From contig JBBCBC010000033.1 of the NCBI GenBank assembly GCA_037126765.1, forward strand, positions 11,918,085 to 11,982,084: DNA of 64,000 nucleotides, in the 5' to 3' direction. The notes beneath the pieces are model-generated. The model ran no database searches. It worked only from the letters and a program-made list of their open reading frames with translations, and was not told the origin of the DNA. A program made the position numbers and the translations under genes. Of the stretch, positions 11,611 to 22,840 are shown one piece after another (the stretch's first letter is position 1; every line of letters begins with the position of its first letter). The stretch comes from Stenogyne calaminthoides (taxonomy: Eukaryota > Streptophyta > Magnoliopsida > Lamiales > Lamiaceae).

Positions 11611-14167
11611 TCAAATCAGGCTTTAGGTACCCCTTTGGAATTGGGTCTGGGGGGTTAGTGGTGGATTTAGGGATCCACACAAGCGAGCACTTCTATGAAA
11701 ATCACGAAAGATTAGAAGGTCGATTTGTCTCCCATACATATCAACATAATCATACGTCTCTTTATATCTTTTTCGATTAGTATGATTATTAGTGTGAGCC
11801 TTGGATGACTTAGAAGACTTGGGATTTTTCTTTATATTTTATCTTCTTTTAATCCAGTGTGGCTCAGGTGCAGTAGCCCTAGATCTCTGATTATAAGGGT
11901 AGTTACGACTGCTACCATCAAAAGATTCATATCTTTTTGGCATAGGTGGTCTTTGCAGTTTACCTATAGCTTGCTTATTAGGCGGTGACCTTGATTGGGT
12001 CTCGATTAGATTTCCTTCTTATGGGTTGTCTCTTACGATACCTAATCATTTGTCGAGTTGAGGTCTCTTTAGGAAAAAGCGGGTTCTTCTGTTGATTTCT
12101 CGGTGATGCTTTTATCGATTAGGGTCATTTTTGTTCCCTTTACGATTAGGCACACCTTACTTGCTTTCGGCGAGGTCTTTTTCCTTATTAAATACAAGTT
12201 TAGCTTTTAGTGTATCTTTGTCAGAGACTCGTTTGATTACACCCTTCGGAAGTGAATCAAATGGGGCTTTTGAGGATGTAGAAGGGTTCTCATACCCAAT
12301 TCCCTTCTTGTTAGTCGGCGTTAGAAAATAGGTGTTCATTTCTTGAGCGGTTTTAGATGACCGTGAAAACCTCTATTTTCTTCCATGAGACTATCCTCGA
12401 TAGATTTAAGACTCTCATGTAGTCGGAATAGCTCATCAAATTTAGCTTGAAGGATTTTTGAAATCATCGACTTGTTGTTTGTTGATTGCTAGCTGATCTT
12501 TGATTTGTTTCTCCTGATCAGAAGATTTAACTTTTGAGCGTTAAGTTCTCGGTTACCTACGAGCACGGTTTTGATTTCGATTCGGTAGTTTTTCTTTGAG
12601 GCGTTCTCTTTAACTTGGTGATTATTTACGATCCTTAGCTTGTCATTTTCGGCTTCCACTATTGTATAAGTGTCTCTTTGCTTTAGAGATCATCAAGCAA
12701 TTGCTCGAGTAGAGCTCCAAGTCAATCTCTCGGCGGGTGTCTTAATAATAGCGGTGTGGAAATTGAAAAAAGCGAAGGTTTGGAGGTTACCTCAGATTGG
12801 TCCTCCTTGGCCATCGAGGCGAGACTTCATCGTCATCGAAGAATATCGGATCTTCATGCTCGTGGAAGTCAACATCCTTTGCTTATCGAACGAAGTCTTC
12901 TCTGGATGAGTACCCGAGTCCTCGGAAAGGCGGATAGGAATCATCAATTCGGATGTGTCGACTACGGGGCTTTCCTATCTACGGCGTTGCTCTCTTTTTT
13001 TCGTTTCTCTTCTCTTTCTCTAGGAGTCGGTCGAGGCGTCGGTCTTTGTAGTGACCTGGTTTCTCGTAGTTGAAGCATGATCCTCGATCTACGGAACTTC
13101 CTCTGCTAGGTGAGTCACTCCGTCTGTAGGATCTGTCAGGTGACTTTCCTTTCCGATAGTAATCAGAACTTCTTCTGTCAGATCTGTTATCTCTTCTTTC
13201 ATCTGTCAGATCATCTCTTTTCTTTTCTTCTCTATGATCTCTTCGATCATCAGATCTGGTTCTTTCTCGTGATCATCGGTTGGCCTCTGTTTCTTTGATA
13301 GTCCTTTGTAGAATCTCGATACTTACCAAAAGGTGAGTATTTGTTCTTTCAAGTTTCTTGGTAAGCGGAAGCGTCTGTTACCTTGACTTATGATGTTTCA
13401 AACGGGTTGGTGGCGCCCGATCTCTTCTTTGGTTGCTTTTAAGCATAGCCCGATTTAGGCGTTGAGGCTTATTGGGCGTCTCGTCTTCATCTGCTTGTCC
13501 TCTTTTCGATTAAGTCAAACTTCGTGAGCTTTAAGGCTTAAGAACAAGCTACTCGGCTTCATCTTTGAAATGTCTTGGCAATCCTTGATTCTGGTGACTT
13601 TCATGTCCCATTCTTGGTGAGAGATCTTAAGATCTTATAGTTGATATCTTTGTCGACATCTCTCTACCAAGTTCTCGTAGCTTATTGGTGACATGGTGAT
13701 CCTCCCATCGAGCTCGTTGATGGTCTCGTTGGGCAACATCTTTAACTTTTTGAACTTCACCGGTTAAACTTGTGGTAATTTGTCTTTGATCGATCATTTC
13801 CTTGGCATATCTCGCAAGAGTATCCCATTGCTTTTGCGGTTTTTGAGATACTTTATCTTCTCTTTGGTGAATTTATCCATTGTCTTCATGATTATATGCT
13901 GGCGATTGTATCTAGAAGTAAATGACTTTCTTTCCTCTGCATCCATCGAAATTTGGGCTTTTTCGCACAAGACTTCCGTGGCAAAAGTCTGGATCTCCTC
14001 CATTTCTTTGGGTTGTCGTGGTATATAATGATGGGTCCTCGTTCGATGACTTCCATCATTTCGCCGCTTATCGATCCTAGATGGTTGCACATATATATAG
14101 CCCAATCTGCATACTCATCAATTGAAAATTTTGGCAAATCATGATATATACCGGAGGTATTATCCAT
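11611..14167 (-). pseudogene. gag region of element A
   Basis: The likely start is the ATG at 14167 on the minus strand, opening MDNTSGIYHDLPKFSIDEYA and matching the 'filter the target and weigh' N-terminus of copia Gag. After about 45 residues the frame shifts to one seen from 14105. A degraded CCHC knuckle appears near 13070-13040 as CFNYEKPGHY, with the second Cys replaced by Tyr. A Lys/Glu coiled-coil stretch lies at 12650-12400, and a segment at 12339-12157 (KGIGYENPSTSSKAP) resembles the Gag C-terminal GYE/GLGY block. Gag would form the virus-like particle. Numerous indels break it. Confidence 0.7.
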
Positions 14168-14293
14168 CTTTGAGTGATTTTGAAAACAAATGAGTTTTAA
14201 AAGCGGTTTTTCAAGATCGGTTCAAATTACCACAAAGATTCTTCCTCAAGAATCGATGATACTCAAAACCCGATTAGTGCGTAGAACCTTTTT

Positions 14294-14304
14294 GCTCGAT
14301 ACCA
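14294..14304 (-). other. Primer-binding site of element A
   Basis: Minus-strand TGGTATCGAGC, two bases inside the right LTR, complements the 3' end of initiator-Met tRNA apart from one missing A. It fixes this LTR as the 5' one and the element orientation as minus. Confidence 0.85.
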
Positions 14305-14306
14305 CT

Positions 14307-16143
14307 TGTAGGTCGAATGGGTTTGTGAGGTGGAAGTCTAGGGGAGGGTGAATAGACTTCCAAAACTTTTTCGTCTTGGATCGGTGTGAGCTGCAGATTA
14401 CCCGTCCAGTGCTAGTGTATCGGTTTAGACCGATGTTCAATCTTCTTGAGTGCACGAGGCGGTCGGTTTGATATATGTCGACTTAAGCGAATGGTGCGGA
14501 AGCTTGTTTTTACCCGTGTGAAAAACCCGGTTTTATCAATCAATTCTTAAGTCGATTTTTTCAACGGTTGGTAAAGTGTCAATCGATCGGATCGTTTGCT
14601 TAGTGCGGTGAGCTTAACTTTAGAATATGTATGCAGTTTAAACTTCGGTTGAGTGACTTGTGTAAAAGCGATAAGAAAGCAAGTAAATGCACACAAGATT
14701 TTTTTATTGTGGTTCGAGCCGAAAACCCGTCCCCTCGTCCCCTCTTCCCTTAACATAGGGGAACCTTAACCTACTTTAACTTGCGGGACTTATATCCTTT
14801 TCAGGATGGCCGAGATGTTTACCGAGATCCCACTCTTACAAACTTAACCTGCGGGACTTATATCCTTTTCAGGATGGCCGAGATGTTTACCGAGTTCCCA
14901 CTCAAGCTTAACCTACGGGACTTATATCCTTTTCAGGATGGCCGAGATGTTTATCGAGTTCCCACTCTACAAACATAACCAGCGGGACTTATATCCTACA
15001 AAGAGGATAGCCGAGATGCTTAATGAATTCTCACTCTAGAGACTTGATCTAACTTGCGTTTGGGTAAAGAATGATTGAGGGTTCCAACTGAAAATCTATC
15101 CTGGTGCTTTAGGTAGCCAAAATGCTAGTGGATAGGATTTCTTGCTAAGAACTATGGGATGAACACTCTAAGAATAATCTTCAGATGTAGTGTTCTTTTG
15201 AGTGGAGATTTGTTGTAGCTTTAGCTTCTTTTGCGATCTCTCCGTGTTTGTTCTTGCGTTTTCACTTGTTGGTACTTGCGTTTTATCTCTGTTGGTCCTG
15301 TTCTTCAAAATGAAGATCGATCCCATTTTATAGACCTCGAAATAAAAAGCCGTTGGAAGCAATTTGAATTCGGGCTATATTAGGTAAATTTATAGGATAT
15401 GATTGTGGCGTGCTTTCCGATTATCGGCGTGGCCGTAGGCATCATTAGTGCCGTTTTTTTCTGCGGCGTCGTATCCCGTATTCTCGGCTCTTTTTTGTGC
15501 GTGTCGCTTTCTCGCCACCCTTGGCGACACTTTAGAAATTTGTCCGTTAGGCGATTGATATTCCTTTTGAAGAGGATTCATCTTATGCGGTGTATCTTTT
15601 TGGTTGTCACGGTGTGGTGACTTGATCAAATGGCGGTCGGTCTACCTTGTTGAGTCTTGATTGCACATTGTCTTAGCTTCAATATGAGACTCTGCTTTGA
15701 AAGTAGGTCTTCAAGTCTTTTGATCTTGGTGTCTACGAGCCTCGGTGTATTTAGTAATCTTGAGTCTTGAGGTTTGATCTTTGAGTCTTGAGTTCATCGA
15801 GTCTTGATGTTCATCTGAGTCTTGATGTTATCGAGTCTTGAGTTCATCTGAGTCTTGAGTTCTTCCGAGTCTTGATGTCTTCTTGTCTTCACGATCTTGA
15901 CTTCTTGTCTTCGATTTGTGCTTAGTCTTGATCATCGACCTTCTGCGGGTCATCGATACTTGACGACCTATACATATTGAGTTCCCCCTCAATATGTGAC
16001 CTATCTTTACATCGACTATCTATACATTTAATTTGGTCATCTTATTACGATTCTAAGTCATCGATCGGGTTAACAGTTACATTTGGTCTATTACAACTTT
16101 GTTTTGGAACTTCCATCAAAACTAAATTACATATTTCCCAACA
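14307..16143 (-). repeat. 5' LTR of element A
   Basis: This 1837-bp copy of the LTR at 617-2432 has the same tandem units (about 14770-15040), the same GAGTCTTGA-type array (about 15740-15880) and the same two hairpins (14333-14360 and 15972-15997). The copies differ at many small clustered indels as well as substitutions. Confidence 0.93.
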
Positions 16144-16148
16144 ATTTG

Positions 16149-16233
16149 TATAACCAAACTGAGTTTTTCTCATTTATTTACTGTTTACTGAAATAAATTA
16201 TTAATCACTGTTGCATTTAAATATGAATGAATG

Positions 16234-16292
<59 letters not shown>

Positions 16293-17868
16293 ATATATGC
16301 ATGCAAACCCGTTCAATACGTTCTAGTTAATTTGGTGATACCAGATCACGGAAGATCAAATTAACAGCTCCTCGTAATTAAGTACAAATTCACAACCAAG
16401 ATGGAAATGAACAAACCATCATGAAAGGTTGATGTATAAGACTCGGATTGGCTTGCCTCTACCAAGAGATTATACTAGTGCATTTGGATGCGCTGAATAG
16501 GACCTACAGGAGGATAAATTCTTCGATACTTAATATACAAGAATTAGACCTCAGTGGTGTGTTATTTCTTAATCTCCATCCCTTAAATAGGATCGTGTGA
16601 AATTAATAACTATTGCTTTGACTTATGATAGGAAGAGAATCATTGGGATTCGATACCTTATATCTTGGGCAATATTATTAATTACATGACGATTGCTGAC
16701 ATTTAATATGGAGAATCGTGTGCAACTACATCTTGTTTGATTTGTCCCCTTGGTGGGCTCAGAACCTTTATCATACCAAATCTTGCAAGTGGAAATTTAT
16801 TTCCGGTATGGATAATAATGTTGAGTTGTCTTTACTCCAAGGATAAAGATATTAATTAATATAAAGCTTGTTTAGTGGCTTAATTAATTAATGGACTAAA
16901 ATAATCTTAAACACGGGAAATAATGACCGGAAGCCATATTATAGTGAAGTCGTAACATGGATTAAGATGAATAGTTCAATATTAATTTTATAGTGGAATA
17001 AATTAATATTAATGGACTTGAATAATATTTGGCCCAATATTATAGTTTCATAGTCCATTGGAGGTCCAATCTTAATTCTCCTAAAGGCCCCTCAAATAGC
17101 CCAAAATAAAGTCCAATTAATGAAAGAGAGAAGAAAATATTATTGCCTAATATTTCCTTGAAATTTTCGAAATATGTACGGAAAAGGAAGAAAAGATTGT
17201 CTTGGTTTTCTTGTAGATATTTTATGGAAAGAGATAAGTATTGTAGGAATACATAATTATCCCATAAATTCAAGAAGTCGAATCTTGACTCCTTTTGCCT
17301 TGTTATTTTTGAAAAATAGGGATAAAAAAGGGGAAGAGATTTTTATGGAAAATTTAATTAAGGAGAAAAGAATATAGGATATATATTCAAGATTTCTTGG
17401 AGACCAAGAAAATATTTTCTTCCCTTATTTTCTAGACCTAAAAATCGCCCCCCTCCTCCTTATAAATTGGGGATGAATTTTTCATTCCCAACTGCAATTC
17501 CATGTGTTGGAAATATTAGAAATCCACAAAGGTGGTGGCAAAATATTTTTGGTTTTCCTATTTTTAAAATCGTTCGTGAGAATCCTCCCACCGGATTGCG
17601 TTCGTGGACTTGGGACATATTTGGGAAGGCTCTTTGGGTTGATCCTTTGTCTCATCAGTCGTCTCTACACGAGGTTAGTAATCTCGTAACTCCTAGATTT
17701 CGCATGCTTAGGATATACGTGGATTACGTGTACGCATGTTGTTTATTCATTTATTAATTATTATGTTGAATTGATTTAGGATTAATTCATGTTAGTAATT
17801 AATTGATTAATTTAAATATGTATTTAAAATCATCTCGAATAGATCCAGACACCCCTAATTCCCCAACA
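16149..17868 (+). repeat. 5' LTR of element B (main part; first 39 bases are at 578-616)
   Basis: Aligns with the 3' LTR at 25696-27384. The short start at 578-616 (TGTTTGGGGCTATC) joins to 16149 once element A and one copy of its target duplication are removed. It ends CCCCAACA at 17868, followed by the primer site. It carries a (TA)n microsatellite (16236-16293) that is almost absent from the 3' copy. Confidence 0.92.
16236..16293. repeat. (TA)n microsatellite in the 5' LTR of element B
   Basis: About 28 TA units with one interruption. The matching place in the 3' LTR (about 25810) has only four or five TA units, so the expansion happened after insertion. Confidence 0.95.
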
Positions 17869-17870
17869 AC

Positions 17871-17882
17871 TGGTATCAGAGC
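17871..17882 (+). other. Primer-binding site of element B
   Basis: TGGTATCAGAGC, a perfect match to the site for initiator-Met tRNA, two bases after the 5' LTR. Confidence 0.93.
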
Positions 17883-19147
17883 TCTGGTTTCGAGCTCTGA
17901 TTTTTAAATTGTTATTTAAATTATGTTGGACATTAAATTGAGAATTGGATTGTAGAATTGCTAGAAATTTGTTTTTGCGGGTATCAATTGTCATAGTATT
18001 TAATGTGTTTAATTTTTTCATTTTCATGTGAATGAATGGTTTTTAATTGACTTCGTTAGGATTTGTTTTTTCTCGTGAAAATCACGAGTAGATTAGGCTT
18101 ATTTGATTTGTTCAAGTGTAATAGACTAGTCTAGATTTAAGGTGTATTTATTTTTAGTTAAATAAATTGTAACTTTGTCGAAGATAAAGGCGGAGACGAG
18201 GGAGTTAAAAGCAGGTCGGGGCAAATGCGTGAAGCGTCGTGCGTCGGCGACGTGCGAGGGAGGAGCGCCTTGTGAGGCGTCGCTAGGTGGAAGCCCAAGC
18301 GCCCGCACGGCGCCCGGGCCCAAATCGCCCTAGCCCAGCGGTGATTTGAAGGCCAGGCTAGGAGGCAAGTGGGCGTCTTGTGACCAGCACCGGCGCTACC
18401 TTGCTGAGGCTGCCGAGACCCGTGTGGGGCGTCTGGCGCCATGCCTAAGGTCTTGGCCTTGATCTTTCGGCCAAGTGGCATTTGGATCTTGGCGTGCATC
18501 CCATCCGTGAGCTGCTTGGTGTGGCGTTCAAAGGACAAATTTTTTTTTTCGAGACGAACGAGTGGGAGAAATTCAAGACGGTGTTTCTTCAAGATCAAGC
18601 CAAGAAAAATCAAACCATGACAGTTGGATAATATGTGCCCAATGTGTTTATTTTCTGCTTTGCTTGATTTATTGTTGTTTGGTTTCTTATGCTTTATTTA
18701 ATTTGTTTAAATGTGTTTGCATGAGAATTGCTCAACGAAAAATCTCAAACCCAAAAATTAGTAAGTATGTTTTAATAATTAATTTGGTTTTGAATCGAAT
18801 TAATTTTGACCTCCATGATTTATTTATTTGTGAAATCTTTTAGAGAAATTCCCCTACGGGACGGTCAAAAGATAGTTTTCACATGAATAAATTCCCAAAA
18901 GGATGATTGTGAATTATTATTAGTGGCGACGATGACCCTCCCACGAGGCTCGTTCAAAAAAAAGTAGTAATTCTGTATTTAATCATGGTTATTACTTAGG
19001 TATAAAATTGATATGCATATACTTCACCGAAGTCCCTGTCAATTTTATATTGGTAAAATCAGGGGGTTTTATTATTAATTTTTTTGAAATTAAAGGTTTA
19101 TGCTTGTAATTGTTTGTAACTTTGCTTGAATGTTATTTAAATGATGA

Positions 19148-21526
19148 TGTTGGAGATGAATTTAATAAAAAAGTTTTGATTAGATCCCAAAAAACTTTGA
19201 GTATGACATGTTAGGGATAATCTTGATAAATGAGTCGGGGTTTTGATATAGATTATTCGGAAGTTATACGCACCATGTAGAGTCGGCAGATATAGATCGG
19301 TAAATGGCGAAGACATTGAAGACTCGATGAAGTTACTAAAGACCTCGAAGACTCGATAAGTGGCGAAAACACTGAAGACTCGATAAGTTCTTTGAAGAAG
19401 CGAAGACTTCGAAGAAAAATGGCGAAGACATCGAAGACTCAATTATGTCATGAAGACTTCGAAGACTCGGTATGTCATCAAGACAGCGAAGACTTCGATA
19501 AGTTCTTTGAAGAAGCGAAGACTCGATTAAATGGCGAAGACACTAAAGACTCATTCGGTATGTCACTTTGAAGACCGAAGACTCGGCATGTCACTTGAAG
19601 ACGAAGACTCGATGAGATTCTTGGAAAGCGAAGACTTCATTATGTCATTTGAAGATAGCGAAGACTAGGTAAATGGCGAAGACAAGAGACTCGGGTATGT
19701 CGCTGAAGAGCATTGATGGCGAAATAGCGAAATTCGATTAATAATAAAGACTCGATTATATCATGTGAATAACGAGGCTCGATTATATGAAGACTGAAGA
19801 CCAGTATATTTGAAGACTCGGTATATCATGAAGGCAATTTGAAGACTCAGTAAATTCGAAGATGTGAAGACTTCGATCATTATCATTTGAAAATATTTTG
19901 AAGACTCGATTATCAAAATAACTGCAGAAGACTCGGAAGATCTGAAGACCCGATGAATTCTTGAAGACTTCGATGAATCTTGAATACTCGATTATAACTG
20001 AATGTTTGAGGCACTAAATAATATCTATCTGAAGATTACAAAACTGAGAAAAACGCAAAGATTCAGAAAAATAGATATTGCCCAAAACATTCATATGCAG
20101 ACAAAAGGAACTAAGTCTAAGTGTTGTTTAAGGTTATCTCATTCAGATAGATTGACCAAAAAGATCTGATTTGTTTGTCTACATTTACTGAAGACAAGAA
20201 CCAATCAGAGGAAGACAACTTTCTTGTACTTTTCGACGACCTTTGAAAGCGACGGGACCACTGAATCATGTCGGTAGTACTATGTTCGGTACGCAAAAAT
20301 TGGTGATTGGCTACATGACTGGATATTTCCTAAAACATGCAAGGGAGTATTCAAACCCTAAATATAGCCATTCATCAAACACCATAAGAGGAAACTCATG
20401 AAACTATCTCCTCCAACAGATAGTTTTTCAAAAGTGACCTTGGTGAAGTTGCCTATAAATACTAGTGACCCTTTACATTGAGAGGTTACGGGAAATTAAA
20501 AAGCAACTCAAGAGCTCATTCGTATTATTGCAAATTGAAGCACTCGAAAACCCTAGAATTTCCCAAGTGTTTCACATTGGAGAGAGCTCATTCACTAAGC
20601 CTAGATTGATAAGAAATATCCAAAGCTTAGTAAAGATATCCTAACCTTTACATTGTTCTTATTGTAAAGGATGTCTCATCCTAGTTGGAAACCAACCCAA
20701 AACCCAAACCCTTTGTTAAGGTAGTTTGTGTGTGTTTTGTTGGTGAGTTGGAGTTGTAAAGAGTTAGTAAGCTTCTGATGAGTTAGCGAGAAAACTCTAG
20801 AGAAGAAGTTAGTAAGCTACTTGTGGTAGTCTGAACACTTGTGTGTGTTTGAGTTAGTAAGCTGCAGTGAGTCAGCCAGAAAACTCAAGATAGAAAAGTG
20901 AGTAAGCTATAGTGAGTTAGCCAGAAATCTTTAGGAAGTGGTTAAGGAATTTCTCTGAAGGTCAGAGAGAGTGGACGTAGGAGCTTGAGTCTACGAACCA
21001 TTATAATTCTTTGTGTTGTTTTTGCTTTACATCTTTGCATTATTATCAGTTGCATGTTTTTCACTTAAAGCATAGTTCACTGATATTCAACTGGAACCAA
21101 TCCACTGAACTTGCATCATATTGATCACAGCCTTAATCAATATTTTATTGAAGGGAGATTTTTTCAAACAAAAGCTAAAACGCAGTATAAACTTAGGGCC
21201 AACCATTCGCAAGACACTTGAGTAGCTAGAACAGATAGTTACCAAAATGAACTAACTCTCTTGAGTGTTGATAAGATAATTATCGATCCAAGCACCTCGA
21301 GGATCTCGATAAACTTCGAGCTCGGTTGAGCTAATCTGAAACTTCGAAAGCGGCTCGGGATCATTGTCTCGATGAAACTTTGACTTCGAGCAATCTGTCT
21401 TACCGGGGCAAAATCATCAGGATAACCTTACCCATCTGACCTTAGTGAAAGAAAAGTTTTAAAATTCACTGAACACGTGTATTCCCCCCCATACACGTGT
21501 GAGACTCGTTAGCACCGGGACCAACA
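19148..21526 (+). repeat. Solo LTR of a C-related family inside element B
   Basis: Starts TGTTGGAGATGAATTTAATA and ends GGGACCAACA. Both ends match the LTR of element C, whose reverse complement starts TGTTGGGAGATGAATTTAAT. It is flanked by the perfect 5-bp duplication GATGA (19143-19147 and 21527-21531). It is about 600 bp longer than the C LTR because of an expanded GAAGACTCG-type array. There is no internal region, so it arose by LTR-LTR recombination. Orientation is plus, opposite to C. Confidence 0.92.
19300..19995 (+). repeat. GAAGACTCG-type degenerate minisatellite in the solo LTR
   Basis: Dozens of imperfect copies of a core like GCGAAGACTCGATAAGT, with variants TATGTCAT and AAATGGCGAAGACA, at roughly 15-35 bp spacing. 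The C LTR has a short version (about 37395-37500, reverse strand), and the LTR of A has a similar GAGTCTTGA array. It seems to be a fast-evolving U3 array. Confidence 0.85.
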
Positions 21527-21691
21527 GATGACCCTCCCATGAGGCTCATTTAAATCTATTTTGAGATGTTGGCTGATGCATGTTCATATTTTTTTTTAGA
21601 TTTCAATATGAATCATGTGATCGAATTATGTGATTTTCTTTGTGTTGATCCGGATATTGACACAAGATATATGTTTATTTTCAGTTTCATC

Positions 21692-22500
21692 ATGTCACAA
21701 CCTTTTAATCCATTGTTCAATATAGTGAAAGACAATCTGCTTACTGGAGAAAACTTTATTGTTTGGAAACGAAAACTTATTAACATCCTTGCTTCGCATG
21801 AATTCAAATGGGTACTCAACGTGCAAAAAAAAAAAACCAACCAAGGATGCGGTATATGGGGACGAGATGGAATATAGTGAATGGGAGCTAGGAAATGAAT
21901 TGATTAGGGACATTATCTTGGACTTTTATGTCGATTCATTAAAAGACCATCATCAAGGATTTTCCACAGCTGCAGACATTATGAGAAATCTCGAAGCGAT
22001 GTTCGCACATCCGACCCATATGGCAATCAAAGCATTAAGCGTGACATGGTCAAGCTAAAGTTGGAAGAAGGAATGACTGCTAAAGAGCACATTCTTAGGG
22101 TTATGGTCATCTATGAAGAATTGGCATTTCTTGGCGAAAAATGTGACTTCAAAAGAAAATTTGATTTCATTCTCAATTCTCTGCCAAAGAGCTATGATCA
22201 TCCTGTTGTAAGGTATCTAATGGAAGATATGGATTTTACTATGGACGATCTAATAAAGGTTGTTACTTTGGTGAAGAGGATAATGAGCGCAAGAAAGTGA
22301 AAATGGTTACAAAAGGGTCTGCTTCTCGTTCTAGGCCAATTGGTGGTAAGAACAATGAAGAGACAAACAGGATAAACCATTTTTATTCAAACCTCTAAGA
22401 TGAAAGCTTGAGCAAAAGGATCCGTTTGGATTGCGGAGAAAGGGGACATTGGAGGTCGGCCTGTTCCAAACCCAAAAGGAATGGAAAGAAAGGTAATTCT
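21692..22500 (+). pseudogene. gag of element B
   Basis: Start chosen at the ATG at 21692 (MSQPFNPLFNIVKDN), whose next block LTGENFIVWKRKLINIL is the usual N-terminus of plant copia Gag (DUF4219/UBN2 type). The frame breaks within a run of ten As near 21826, resumes as AVYGDEMEYSEWELGNELI, shifts again near 22040 and continues as LKLEEGMTAKEHILRVM to 22300. A zinc-knuckle remnant DCGERGHWRSAC lies at about 22430-22465, with the first Cys replaced. Gag packages element RNA. The A-run break may be a true mutation or a homopolymer error. Confidence 0.85.
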
Positions 22501-22840
22501 CACTCACTAGTTGTTGAAACTTGTTTGGCGGAGTACGCTGCCCATTCGTGGGTTATCAATACGGGATCCACTGATCATGTTTATTTCACGTTACAGGGGT
22601 TCAAGCGGACCCGGCAACTTAGTGGAAGTGAGATCCTCATCATCTTTAGGTGATCTTCTGAGTGAGTGGCGGTGAAGTAGTGGGAGGCGATGCTTTGTCT
22701 TTTGAAGACCAATTTTTAATTTTAAGAGATGTTCTTTATGTTCCTGTTTTCGGAAAAACCTTATTTCAGTTTCTAAACTATTTGTTGATGGATATTTTGT
22801 TCGTTTTAACAAACATGTTACTGTTTTTCATAACGATGTG
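22501..22840 (+). pseudogene. Retropepsin region of element B
   Basis: HSWVINTGSTDHVYFTLQGF (about 22540-22600) is the copia protease active site, with Asn where the catalytic Asp should be. The block GFKRTRQL follows. A frameshift near 22650 leads into a segment carrying the downstream protease part. With the Asp gone, the enzyme could not process Gag-Pol. Confidence 0.8.

Larger units (their letters stand above)
617..16143 (-). mobile_element. Element A: Sirevirus-like Ty1-copia retrotransposon nested in the 5' LTR of element B
   Basis: Two LTRs in direct orientation (617-2432 and 14307-16143, about 1.8 kb each, TGTAGG...CCAACA on the plus strand) bound a 11.9-kb interior read on the minus strand. 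The primer site TGGTATCGAGC lies next to the right LTR and a purine tract (CAAAAAGGGGAAAAT on the minus strand) next to the left LTR. Flanks are TTTTG (612-616) and ATTTG (16144-16148); the undisturbed 3' LTR of B has CTTTG at the matching place, which fixes the insertion point. Gag, protease, integrase, RT and RNase H are recognisable but full of frameshifts, and an envelope-like ORF region lies between RNase H and the 3' LTR. At 15.5 kb it is long, as Sireviruses often are. Confidence 0.93.
17883..21691 (+). other. Untranslated leader of element B, holding a foreign solo LTR
   Basis: Between primer site and gag start. 18190-18500 is distinctly GC-rich compared with its surroundings and carries a 151-codon open frame on the minus strand (18613-18158) with no recognisable domain. 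18840-19147 is AT-rich and contains GATGACCCTCCC(A)CGAGGCTC, repeated in similar form just after the solo LTR at 21527. The solo LTR occupies 19148-21526. Confidence 0.75.

Noticed and set aside
18158..18613. Antisense 151-codon frame as a real gene
   Set aside because: Its length is explained by the high GC content; the composition (Pro, Ala, Arg, Ser, His) has no domain and there is no promoter. Kept only as a finding about base composition.
19300..19995. CRISPR-like array
   Set aside because: Repeats are degenerate and of irregular spacing, have no constant spacer length, and lie inside a plant LTR.
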